Part shown: in pieces, positions 27,668 through 35,833 of the stretch | Numbering within the stretch: position 1 is the stretch's first letter | Layout: every line of letters starts with the position of its first letter | NCBI GenBank assembly: GCA_023015825.1 | Contig: JALKAW010000002.1 | Location: 310,001 to 374,000, forward strand | Origin: Flavobacteriaceae bacterium S0862 | GTDB lineage: Bacteria > Bacteroidota > Bacteroidia > Flavobacteriales > Flavobacteriaceae | Direction of reading: 5' to 3' | DNA length: 64,000 nt | Program-made: the position numbers and the translations under genes | The notes under the pieces: model-generated | Told to the model about the DNA's origin: nothing | Databases searched by the model: none | The model's input: the letters and a program-made list of their open reading frames with translations, nothing else

Positions 27668-30058
27668 ATGAGGATTTTTTATATAACCTTACTTTTTTTA
27701 AGCACAACAACCATTTGGTCTCAATCCTTTACTTTATCTGGGAATATTGTTGATGAATCAAATCGTCCAGTTGCGTATTCAAATATTTTATTACTCCAAA
27801 GTCAAGATTCAACAATAGTTTCTGGAACAACATCAGATGATAATGGTAAATTTATTTTTAATAACGTTGCTCCAAACAACTACATTTTAAAGGCAAGTTT
27901 TATAGGTTATATTGACAATTATTCAAGCATTATCATTTCTCAAGATACTCAAACCCCAACAATTATTTTAGAAGAATCTATTGAAGCATTATCAGAAATT
28001 GAACTGGTTTATAAAAAACCAACTCTTAAGCGTGAGGTTGATAGATTGGTTTTTAATGTTGAAAACACTGCCTTAAGTGAGGGAAATTTAATGGAGGTTT
28101 TAAGAAATACACCAAGTGTTATTGTTATGGATGATGCAATTACGGTTAAAGGGTCGCAACCAATAGTGTATATTAATGATAAAAAAGTGCATATTTCATC
28201 AAGCGAGATTGTAGAACTGCTCCAGGGCACTTCGGCATCCAATATTAAATCGGTTGAGGTAATTACAAACCCTCCAGCACGTTATGATGCAGAAAGCGGA
28301 GTGGTTTTAAATATTGTGATGGCTAAAAATGTCATTTCTGGTTATAACGGAAGTATCTTTAGTAGTGTCACTCAGGGTGTTTTTCCGAGGGCAAACTATG
28401 GAATAACTAATTATTTTAAAGGAGAAAAGGTGGCCTTTTTCGCCAATTATAGCTACAACAGAGAAAAAATTGATCGTGTTGACAGAGAAACTATTAATTT
28501 TCTAAACACTCAATATTGGAATACAGATGAGGACATAAATAAATGGACGGAAACGCACAATATAAATATAAATTTTGACTGGGATATTAATAAAAATAGC
28601 ATATTAAGCTTGTCTGTAAACTCATTGTTTTTGCCTTATTATAAAAGAGTGACTAATAGTAAAACGGAAGTTTTGCCAATTAACCCTGATGATGTGGCCT
28701 ATTTCTTTTTTGATAATGTTTCTAGAGATAAAAAACAAAACACGGGCTTTGATTTGGATTTTACACATAGATATGATGATAATTCCAAACTTTCATTTAA
28801 TACACATTATACGAACTATGATTACAGAAGAAAGCAAAGCGTAAGTACGGATTATTTTCTAGGCAATAGCACATTTGATAGTAACAATACTTTCAAAACA
28901 AGAGCAGACCAAGGCACAGAAATTTTTACATCTCAAGCCGATTACTATTTACCCATTAATAATTCATCTACATTTGAAATAGGTGCTAAGTTTTCTGATG
29001 TTACAACAAATAGTGTTATTAAACATTACGATATAATAAATAATTTGCCTGTTAAAGACCCAGCAAAAAATGATGTTTTTGATTATAATGAAAAAGTATT
29101 CGCTGGTTATATAAGCTTTGATAAAAGCTGGGAAAAGTGGAGTTTGAGCACTGGAATTAGAGCTGAACAAACTAATATTGAAGCAAGGTCTCAGTCGGTC
29201 AACGAAAACAACAATCAAAATTATTTAGAGTGGTTTCCTACTTTAAATTTAGGTTATAGGACTTCTGAAAAACTAAATATTTATGTAAATTACAAACGTA
29301 GCTTGCAGCGTCCAAACTATAGTAATATAAACCCATTTAGATATTACTTAAATGATAATGCCTATGTTACCGGGAATCCTGAGTTAAAACCAATTTTCAC
29401 TAACCAATATAAATTAGGATTGTCAATTAATAATATTTTTGTAATAGAGACTTATTACAAAAAATACAAGAACAACATTTTTCAGATACCTATTCAGAAC
29501 AACAATAGCAATACAATTGCATATTCTTCTGTAAATATTAATTACACCGAAGAAATTGGATTTGACATTGAAGCATATGTAGATGTAAACGACAAATGGA
29601 GTATGTATGTTGGCTCTTCATTTTATAACTACAAAGATAATGCAACCCTTTTTAACGAAGTAATTAGTAAATCAACATGGTCAAATTACACAATTTTTAG
29701 CAACGACTTTTCTTTCTTAAAAGATAACAGCCTCGTGGCAAACCTCGCATTAACCTATATGCATAAAAACGTTCAAGGACTTCAAGTTGTTGATTCAAGG
29801 TTAGCATCAGATGTGTCAATTAGAAAAACATTATTTAAAGGCAAAGGAAGCTTGTCTTTATTAATTTCCGATCTATTTAATCAACAAGATTTTTATTGGA
29901 AAACAAAATTTGCTGATCAAGATAATACTACCAAGGTAAATTTGGATAACAGATACATAAGACTGGGTTTTAGATATAAGTTTGGAAACACAAAACTTTC
30001 AACCAATGAGCGCACTAGCTCTGTTCAAGAACGTGAGCGGCTTGAGCATGAGCATTAG
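27668..30058 (+). CDS. TonB-dependent receptor-like outer-membrane protein (CarboxypepD_reg + plug + beta-barrel)
   Basis: 796 aa from ATG 27668 (MRIFYITLLFLSTTTIWSQ, signal peptide); a TTG two codons upstream is less likely. Residues about 22-105 form a carboxypeptidase-regulatory-like domain (LSGNIVDESNRPVAYSNILL), then a plug-like region (LSEGNLMEVLRNTPSVIV, KGSQPIVYINDKKV, ASNIKSVEVITNPPARYDAE) and a large C-terminal barrel of the outer-membrane beta-barrel protein 3 type. The last strand ends FRYKFGNTKL. The pattern fits the Bacteroidota OMP_b-brl_3 group of TonB-receptor relatives. Substrate unknown; no SusD partner nearby. Confidence 0.9.
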   Translation: MRIFYITLLFLSTTTIWSQSFTLSGNIVDESNRPVAYSNILLLQSQDSTIVSGTTSDDNGKFIFNNVAPNNYILKASFIGYIDNYSSIIISQDTQTPTIILEESIEALSEIELVYKKPTLKREVDRLVFNVENTALSEGNLMEVLRNTPSVIVMDDAITVKGSQPIVYINDKKVHISSSEIVELLQGTSASNIKSVEVITNPPARYDAESGVVLNIVMAKNVISGYNGSIFSSVTQGVFPRANYGITNYFKGEKVAFFANYSYNREKIDRVDRETINFLNTQYWNTDEDINKWTETHNININFDWDINKNSILSLSVNSLFLPYYKRVTNSKTEVLPINPDDVAYFFFDNVSRDKKQNTGFDLDFTHRYDDNSKLSFNTHYTNYDYRRKQSVSTDYFLGNSTFDSNNTFKTRADQGTEIFTSQADYYLPINNSSTFEIGAKFSDVTTNSVIKHYDIINNLPVKDPAKNDVFDYNEKVFAGYISFDKSWEKWSLSTGIRAEQTNIEARSQSVNENNNQNYLEWFPTLNLGYRTSEKLNIYVNYKRSLQRPNYSNINPFRYYLNDNAYVTGNPELKPIFTNQYKLGLSINNIFVIETYYKKYKNNIFQIPIQNNNSNTIAYSSVNINYTEEIGFDIEAYVDVNDKWSMYVGSSFYNYKDNATLFNEVISKSTWSNYTIFSNDFSFLKDNSLVANLALTYMHKNVQGLQVVDSRLASDVSIRKTLFKGKGSLSLLISDLFNQQDFYWKTKFADQDNTTKVNLDNRYIRLGFRYKFGNTKLSTNERTSSVQERERLEHEH

Positions 30059-30108
30059 TAGCCATCTATTCTTTTAGAATGTTGAGCGCTAGTGATATTA
30101 GAATCTTT

Positions 30109-31218
30109 TTAATCCTGCCACTCAGCAATAAACAGGTTGGTATCACGACCACCACCATTATTTCTATTTGAAGAAAAGATTAACTTTTTCCCATCATTAG
30201 AAAATACTGGAAAAGCATCAAACGTTTCACCATGAGTAATACGTTTTAAGTTTTTCCCATCAATATCAATCATGTATAAATTAAAAGGAAATCCTCTTTC
30301 TGCCTCAAAGTTAGAAGAGAATAAAATTTTCTCACCACTTGGGTGAAAAAATGGACTCCAATTGGCATTTCCTAGGTTTGTTAATTGACGCAAATCACTC
30401 CCATCAGCATTACATATGTACAATTCCATTTCGGTTGGTTGCACCAATCCTTCAGCTAATAAATCTTTATATTCTTTAATTTCTTCTTCAGTTTTTGGTC
30501 TTGAAGAACGGAAAATTAATTTTGTGCCATCTGGCGAGAAAAATGCACCACCATCGTAACCTAATTCATGTGTCACTTGCTTCACATCTGTACCGTCAAT
30601 ATTCATGGTGAATAGCTCTAAATCACCAGTTCGCATAGATGTAAAAACTATTTTGTCTCCTTTTGGAGATACAGTAGCTTCGGCATCATATCCAGGTTCG
30701 TTTGTTAACTGAGCCGTGATATTTCCTTCTAAATCCGAAACAAAAATATCGTAGCTTTCATAGATTGGCCAAATATATTTTCCTTCTCTACGCAAAGCAG
30801 CTGGAGGACACTCGTCACCACCCAAATGTGTTGAACCGTAAACAAAATGTTTGTTATCTGGCAAGAAATACGCACAAGTAGTTCTTCCTAAACCAGTACT
30901 TACCATTGGTGGAATTGTTTCATCAAAAGTTTCATCGGCATTCATTAAAAACATCTGGTCGCATTCAACACCCCAGTTTGTGTTATTAGACTGAAAAACA
31001 ATTTGCTTGTCATCAAAACTCCAATACGCTTCAGCATTATCTCCTCCAAAGGTTACTTGACGAATAGATTTAAAATGAACTTCTTCAGGATATATTAAAG
31101 AATCCACCCATTGGTTTGTTGCGCCAGAAGCAGCGTCTGTAGAATCTCCTTTTTTTTCTGATTTACATGATACGATTACCAATCCTAGAAGAATAATAAA
31201 TGCAGTTATTTTTTTCAT
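30109..31218 (-). CDS. PD40/TolB-like beta-propeller lipoprotein
   Basis: 369 aa. Lipoprotein signal MKKITAFIILLGLVIVSCKS (Cys18). The rest is a TolB-type propeller with repeated PD40 blades: AYWSFDDKQIVFQSN, ATVSPKGDKIVFTSMRTGDLELF, AFFSPDGTKLIFRSSR, PFFHPSGEKILFSSN, PVFSNDGKKLIFSSNRNNG. It is likely anchored to a membrane facing the periplasm. Function is not established; many such proteins occur with peptidases, and a divergent M28 peptidase gene starts 58 bp away. Confidence 0.9.
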   Translation of the reverse strand: MKKITAFIILLGLVIVSCKSEKKGDSTDAASGATNQWVDSLIYPEEVHFKSIRQVTFGGDNAEAYWSFDDKQIVFQSNNTNWGVECDQMFLMNADETFDETIPPMVSTGLGRTTCAYFLPDNKHFVYGSTHLGGDECPPAALRREGKYIWPIYESYDIFVSDLEGNITAQLTNEPGYDAEATVSPKGDKIVFTSMRTGDLELFTMNIDGTDVKQVTHELGYDGGAFFSPDGTKLIFRSSRPKTEEEIKEYKDLLAEGLVQPTEMELYICNADGSDLRQLTNLGNANWSPFFHPSGEKILFSSNFEAERGFPFNLYMIDIDGKNLKRITHGETFDAFPVFSNDGKKLIFSSNRNNGGGRDTNLFIAEWQD

Positions 31219-31276
31219 GAATTTTTATATAAATGGCATTTAATGCCTAATTTTGCGCAAAAATAAGATTTATATT

Positions 31277-32503
31277 ATGAAAAAAATATCGCTATTAGTT
31301 CTTTTTTTATCGTTAGTAGGATGTAAAAAGGAATATACACCAGAAAACAAAATTAAAGAAGACGTTACTTTTTTAGCTGATGACAAGCTTGAAGGACGTG
31401 GTACTGGTACTGAAGGAGAGAAAGCAGCAGCTGATTATATTGCAAAACGCTTTGAAGATTTAGGGCTTGAAGGTAAAGGCACAAATGGCTATTTTCAAGA
31501 TTTTACGTTTACTCCAAAAACTAATCCACATTCTGAAGCAAAATTTACAACGGTAAATGAAGATGGTAGCATTACTGGTAGAAATGTTTTAGGATTTATT
31601 GATAATAATGCATCGCAAACCGTAGTAATTGGCGCACACTATGACCACCTTGGTTATGGAGGCGAGGGCTCTCTTGATAGATCTGAAGAAAAAGCCATAC
31701 ATAATGGTGCAGATGATAATGCAAGTGGTGTGGCAGTTATGCTAAATTTAGCAGGCAAACTAAAAGAAACCAACACAAGTAACAACTATTTATTTATGGC
31801 TTTTTCAGGTGAAGAAATGGGGCTTTTAGGGTCTAATTACTTTGCAAAAAATGCAACAATACCAACAGATTCTATTAACTACATGTTCAATATGGATATG
31901 GTTGGTCGTTTAAAAGCAGATAGCACATTGGCTGTTTATGGTGTTGGGACATCACCTTATTTTAAGCAAGTAATTAGTTCTAGCAATAAAGGCTTTAAAA
32001 TTATTGAAAACGAATCTGGTGTTGGCCCTTCAGATCACACTTCGTTTTATTTAGTTGATATTCCTGTATTACACTTTTTTACAGGACAACATGAAGATTA
32101 CCATAAACCTGGAGATGATTCAGAAAAGTTGAATTATGACGGAATGAAAATGATTTCAGAATACATTTTTGATATCATAACAGATTTAGATGATAACGGA
32201 GAATTAGCCTTTAGAAAAACAAAAAATGAAAGTGAAGAAACACCAAGATTTAAAGTAGGTTTAGGTGTTGTACCAGATTATTTATATGATGGTGAAGGGA
32301 TGCGTATAGATGGTGTTACCGAAGATAAACCAGCCATAACAGCTGGACTTAAAAAAGGAGATGTTATTGTGAAATTAGGAGATAGTACTATTACAGATAT
32401 GATGAGTTATATGAGAGCCTTATCTGTATTTGAAGCTGGAAACACGACTAAGGTTACTTACAAGCGAGATGGTAAAGAAGCGACTGCTGAAATAAAGTTT
32501 TAG
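31277..32503 (+). CDS. M28-family zinc peptidase lipoprotein with C-terminal PDZ domain
   Basis: 408 aa from ATG 31277 (MKKISLLVLFLSLVGC; lipobox Cys16); a frame extending 8 codons upstream would spoil the signal. Zinc ligands follow the M28 order: GAHYDHLG (His), HNGADDNASGV (bridging Asp), FSGEEMGLLGS (catalytic Glu and ligand Glu), NMDMVGR (Asp), and GPSDHTSFY (final His). A PDZ-like domain is at the C-terminus (about 320-405; AITAGLKKGDVIVKLGDSTI). Probably an exopeptidase at the envelope. dusB follows 21 bp later. Confidence 0.93.
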   Translation: MKKISLLVLFLSLVGCKKEYTPENKIKEDVTFLADDKLEGRGTGTEGEKAAADYIAKRFEDLGLEGKGTNGYFQDFTFTPKTNPHSEAKFTTVNEDGSITGRNVLGFIDNNASQTVVIGAHYDHLGYGGEGSLDRSEEKAIHNGADDNASGVAVMLNLAGKLKETNTSNNYLFMAFSGEEMGLLGSNYFAKNATIPTDSINYMFNMDMVGRLKADSTLAVYGVGTSPYFKQVISSSNKGFKIIENESGVGPSDHTSFYLVDIPVLHFFTGQHEDYHKPGDDSEKLNYDGMKMISEYIFDIITDLDDNGELAFRKTKNESEETPRFKVGLGVVPDYLYDGEGMRIDGVTEDKPAITAGLKKGDVIVKLGDSTITDMMSYMRALSVFEAGNTTKVTYKRDGKEATAEIKF

Positions 32504-32524
32504 TACAAATAACAATTATTTATA

Positions 32525-33517
32525 TTGATTAAAATAGGCAACATTGAGCTACCAGATTTCCCATTGCTGTTAGCACCAATGGAAGATGTTAGCGACCCTC
32601 CGTTTCGTGCACTGTGCAAAGAACAAGGAGCCGATGTCGTGTATACAGAGTTTGTTTCAAGCGAAGGACTTATTCGAAACGCAGCTAAAAGCGTTATGAA
32701 ACTCGATATCTACGAAAAAGAGCGTCCTGTAGGCATCCAAATTTTTGGTGCCAATATGGAAAGCATGTTACAGACCATTGATATTGTTGAAAAATCCAAT
32801 CCAGATATTATAGACATCAACTTTGGCTGTCCTGTAAAAAAAGTAGTGAGCAAAGGTGCAGGCGCAGGTATCTTAAAAGATATCTGTTTGATGGAGCAGC
32901 TTACTGCCGAAATGGTAAAACGCACCAATTTACCAGTAACCGTAAAAACACGTTTGGGATGGGATCATGATTCCATAAAAATTGTTGAGGTTGCCGAAAG
33001 ACTTCAGGATGTTGGCTGTAAAGCTATTGCAATCCACGGTAGGACACGTGCACAAATGTATAAAGGCGAAGCCGATTGGAAACCAATTGCCGAGGTAAAA
33101 AACAACCCTAGAATGCATATTCCTGTATTTGGAAATGGTGATGTAGATTCACCAGAAAAAGCAATGTTAATGCGAGACAGTTTTGGTTTGGATGGCGCAA
33201 TGATTGGTCGCGCAACAATTGGAAATCCTTGGTTTTTTAGACAAGTAAAACATTTTTTTGAAACAGGTGAGCACTTGCCTCCAGTTTCTTTAGCAGAACG
33301 AGTGGAGGCAGCTCGCAGACACTTACAAATGGCAATAGACTGGAAAGGCGAAAAACTAGGTGTTTTTGAAACAAGAAGACATTATACCAATTATTTTAAG
33401 GGGATTCCGCATTTTAAAGAATACCGAATGAAAATGGTTACTAGCGATGATGCAAAAGATGTCTTTGCAGCTTTTAATGAAGTTGAAGATAAGTTTTCAG
33501 ACTTTCAGTTTGTTTAA
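32525..33517 (+). CDS. dus: tRNA-dihydrouridine synthase (DusB-like)
   Basis: 330 aa. FMN-dependent TIM-barrel enzyme that reduces uridines in the tRNA D loop. LLLAPMEDVSDPPFR (16-28) is the FMN-binding entry, DINFGCPVKKV carries the catalytic Cys102, VKTRLGWD and AIHGRTRAQMYKGEADW bind substrate/FMN, and VFGNGDVDSP with GAMIGRATIGNPWFF binds phosphate. The length and C-terminal domain fit DusB. The start is TTG; homologues start here and no in-frame ATG precedes it. The rightward gene ends 4 bp into the convergent permease gene. Confidence 0.95.
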   Translation: MIKIGNIELPDFPLLLAPMEDVSDPPFRALCKEQGADVVYTEFVSSEGLIRNAAKSVMKLDIYEKERPVGIQIFGANMESMLQTIDIVEKSNPDIIDINFGCPVKKVVSKGAGAGILKDICLMEQLTAEMVKRTNLPVTVKTRLGWDHDSIKIVEVAERLQDVGCKAIAIHGRTRAQMYKGEADWKPIAEVKNNPRMHIPVFGNGDVDSPEKAMLMRDSFGLDGAMIGRATIGNPWFFRQVKHFFETGEHLPPVSLAERVEAARRHLQMAIDWKGEKLGVFETRRHYTNYFKGIPHFKEYRMKMVTSDDAKDVFAAFNEVEDKFSDFQFV

Positions 33518-34716
33518 GCCGCAACAATCAATCTTTTTGTAATTCTAGAAGAAGCTAATTTTGAAGCCAAGACTCCTAAAATAGTTATGGTAATAAATAC
33601 AATAAAAATGTTTTCTAAATGTATGCTTACAGGATAAGGGAAATTAGCGGTTATCATAAGAAGTGAAAACTGCTGCTGTAACACTACAACAAGATAGCCT
33701 AAAAACAAGCCAATAGCTCCACCCAAAACACTCATTAGGCTTCCTTGTAAAAAGAAGATTTTTCTAATATCTTTTACTGTAGCACCAACATTATACAAGG
33801 TATTAAGGTTCTTTTTCTTGTCTAGAATCATCATAATTATCGAACCAATAACATTAAAAAGTGCAATAATCAATACCAGAGTAAAAATTAGGTAAACAGC
33901 GAGATTTTCGGTGTTTAGCATTTTGTATAGCGCATCGTTAAGTTGTTCTCTGGTTTTAATTACAAAAGCACCTTCCAAAGCAAGCTCAAGCTCTTCTTGT
34001 ATAGCCTCAACACCTTCAATATCTTTAAGTAAAAACTCAATTCCACTTATTTGATTTTGATTGTAGTTAAGTAAGTACTGTGCGGTTTCTAAATTAGCAT
34101 AAACCATAGAATTATCAAGATCTTCATTAACCACAAAAATTCCAGAATTTAAAGCATTAACCGATTTAAAAATTGAATTAAGAGAAGAAGGCTGTCCTTT
34201 TCCTGGTTTTGGAACAGAAATCTTGATGGTTTCTCCAAAATCAAAAATACCAAACGATAAATAATTTGAAACACCAGAGCCAGCAACTATTTGATCAGTA
34301 CCACGCTCAAACCACTGCCCTATAACACTTAGAGAATCAATGGTCGATTTTGGATAGTTATTATCTACGGCCTTTAGGGTTACAATAAGTTGTTTATCCT
34401 TAAAATTTAATACAGCACGTTCTTCTATAATTTTGGAATATGAGGCAACTCCTTCAACCTCATTGATTTTGCTTAACATATCTTCAGATAGTGTAAAGGA
34501 CTTTCCTTGAGCAGGAATTGCTTTAAGATCAGGATCCACGAATGATGTAAACTGAAGACTAAAATCTTTTAAACCAGCAAACCCAGATAACACAATAAAT
34601 AACGATGCACTACCAATAATAACACCTATTGCCGCAATTATGGTAATGAAATTAATAGCATTATTACTGCTTTTAGAAAACAGATAGCGCTTTGCTATAT
34701 AAAAAGGAAAACTCAA
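33514..34716 (-). CDS. LolC/LolE-like (FtsX-family) ABC transporter permease
   Basis: 400 aa. An N-terminal helix (about 20-45, NAINFITIIAAIGVIIGSASLFIVLSGFAGL), a large periplasmic domain (about 46-265, MacB-PCD-like) and three C-terminal helices (about 270-395) with the FtsX-family pattern (YLIFTLVLIIALFNVIGSIIMMILDKKKNLNTLYNVGAT). The topology and opening FYIAKRYLFSKSSNN match lipoprotein-releasing permeases. No ATPase gene is adjacent, so the partner lies elsewhere. It begins directly after the rbfA stop, so they are translated as a unit. Confidence 0.88.
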   Translation of the reverse strand: MSFPFYIAKRYLFSKSSNNAINFITIIAAIGVIIGSASLFIVLSGFAGLKDFSLQFTSFVDPDLKAIPAQGKSFTLSEDMLSKINEVEGVASYSKIIEERAVLNFKDKQLIVTLKAVDNNYPKSTIDSLSVIGQWFERGTDQIVAGSGVSNYLSFGIFDFGETIKISVPKPGKGQPSSLNSIFKSVNALNSGIFVVNEDLDNSMVYANLETAQYLLNYNQNQISGIEFLLKDIEGVEAIQEELELALEGAFVIKTREQLNDALYKMLNTENLAVYLIFTLVLIIALFNVIGSIIMMILDKKKNLNTLYNVGATVKDIRKIFFLQGSLMSVLGGAIGLFLGYLVVVLQQQFSLLMITANFPYPVSIHLENIFIVFITITILGVLASKLASSRITKRLIVAA

Positions 34717-35109
34717 CTATTTTTTCTTTCTTTTTTCTAATGAATCAGGAATTTCTAAAGGATTATCCAATCCCTTTAAGGAACGATTAATTTGATCGAT
34801 ATATTCTAAAGAATCATCAATAAAAAAAACAAGTTGAGGCATACGCCTTAATTGATGCTTAGTACGCTGTGCCAATTCATGCTTTATTAAAGAAGCATTA
34901 GACTGTATACCCTCCAATAATTGAGGACCTTTATCAATTGGGAAAATACTTAAATACACTTTAGCGATAGAAAGATCGACTGTTACATTAACCTTTGTTA
35001 CCGAAATAATTACACCCTTCATTCCTCCTTGAGTGGCTGCATTTTGGAGCACATCTACCAAGTCTCGCTGTAAAACCGAAGCTATTTTTTTTTGTCTATT
35101 ACTTTCCAT
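34717..35109 (-). CDS. rbfA: 30S ribosome-binding factor A
   Basis: 130 aa from the ATG at 35109 (MESNRQKKIASVLQRDLVDVL); an upstream frame of six codons lacks family support. A KH-like single domain: VISVTKVNVTVDLSIAKVYLSIF and HELAQRTKHQLRRMPQLVFFIDDSLEY are the RbfA core strand and C-terminal signature. It acts in late 30S maturation around the 16S 5' end and in cold adaptation. Coupled to the following permease gene. Confidence 0.93.
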   Translation of the reverse strand: MESNRQKKIASVLQRDLVDVLQNAATQGGMKGVIISVTKVNVTVDLSIAKVYLSIFPIDKGPQLLEGIQSNASLIKHELAQRTKHQLRRMPQLVFFIDDSLEYIDQINRSLKGLDNPLEIPDSLEKRKKK

Positions 35110-35165
35110 GGCACAAAAATAATACATTTCAATTGTTAAAACTTTAAAACGTTAGTCTTTTAAAT

Positions 35166-35173
35166 TAAATTTG
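35166..35173 (+). promoter_or_regulatory. -7 promoter box (TAAATTTG) almost touching the mce start codon
   Basis: Exact TAnnTTTG match ending 4 bases before ATGATG at 35178. A usual start 5-7 bases after the box would give a leaderless or nearly leaderless mRNA, with the second ATG (35181) as the possible true start. Confidence 0.4.
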
Positions 35174-35177
35174 CAGT

Positions 35178-35591
35178 ATGATGAACAAAATTGAACACAT
35201 AGGTATTGCAGTTAAAAGCATAAAAAATTCAAATGACTTATTTGAAAAACTTTTTGGAGAATCACACTATAAGATTGAAGACGTGGAAAGCGAAGGCGTT
35301 AAAACGTCCTTTTTTAAAGTAGGAGAGAATAAAATTGAGCTTTTAGAGGCTACAAACGAAAAAAGCCCCATTGCAAAGTTTATAGATAAAAAGGGTGAAG
35401 GCATTCATCACATAGCATTTGATGTTGATGATATTGAGAAAGAAATAAATCGATTGAAAAAAGAAGGCTTTGTGGTCTTAAACGAAAAACCAAAGAAAGG
35501 AGCAGACAATAAGTTGGTAGCTTTTTTACATCCCAAATCAACTAACGGAGTGCTTATTGAGCTATGTCAAGAGCGCATTAATAAAGAATAA
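35178..35591 (+). CDS. mce: Methylmalonyl-CoA epimerase
   Basis: 137 aa, normal length. A glyoxalase/VOC fold with the metal ligands in KIEHIGIAVKS (His7), GEGIHHIAFDVDDI (second His) and GVLIELCQ (Glu). It converts (S)- to (R)-methylmalonyl-CoA between propionyl-CoA carboxylase and methylmalonyl-CoA mutase; no other pathway gene is in the window. The start could be either of two adjacent ATGs (35178, 35181). It diverges from rbfA. Confidence 0.94.
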   Translation: MMNKIEHIGIAVKSIKNSNDLFEKLFGESHYKIEDVESEGVKTSFFKVGENKIELLEATNEKSPIAKFIDKKGEGIHHIAFDVDDIEKEINRLKKEGFVVLNEKPKKGADNKLVAFLHPKSTNGVLIELCQERINKE

Positions 35592-35638
35592 TTTACTTGC
35601 GGAGAAATAAAATAAGTAGTAATATTGCAGCCTAATTT

Positions 35639-35712
35639 GGTCCCATAGCTCAGTTGGTTAGAGCATCTGACTCATAATCAGAGGGTCCTTGGTTCGAGCC
35701 CAAGTGGGACCA
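35639..35712 (+). tRNA. tRNA with CAU anticodon (elongator Met most likely; Ile2 not excluded)
   Basis: 74-nt cloverleaf: acceptor GGTCCCA/TGGGACC, D arm GCTC-AGTTGGTTA-GAGC, anticodon stem TCTGA/TCAGA with loop CTCATAA, T arm CTTGG-TTCGAGC-CCAAG, discriminator A, no encoded CCA. The 1-72 pair is normal and the three G-C pairs of initiator tRNA are absent, so it is not fMet. Met and lysidine-type Ile2 cannot be separated by eye. Upstream, TTG plus TAATATTG spaced 22 bases could be its promoter. Confidence 0.9.
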
Positions 35713-35722
35713 CTTTTTGAAG

Positions 35723-35754
35723 AATCCGACTTAATTACTAAGTTGGATTTTTTG
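35723..35754 (+). terminator. Rho-independent terminator after the CAU tRNA
   Basis: AATCCGACTTA (35723-35733) pairs with TAAGTTGGATT (35739-35749), 11 bp with one G-T pair and a 5-base loop, followed by a T run. Confidence 0.88.
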
Positions 35755-35833
35755 TTTAAAACATGTTGTGACTGCGTATTACTTAAAAATGCGAATTAAC
35801 ATTCTGTGATTAAGTACCTTTATATATAAACTT

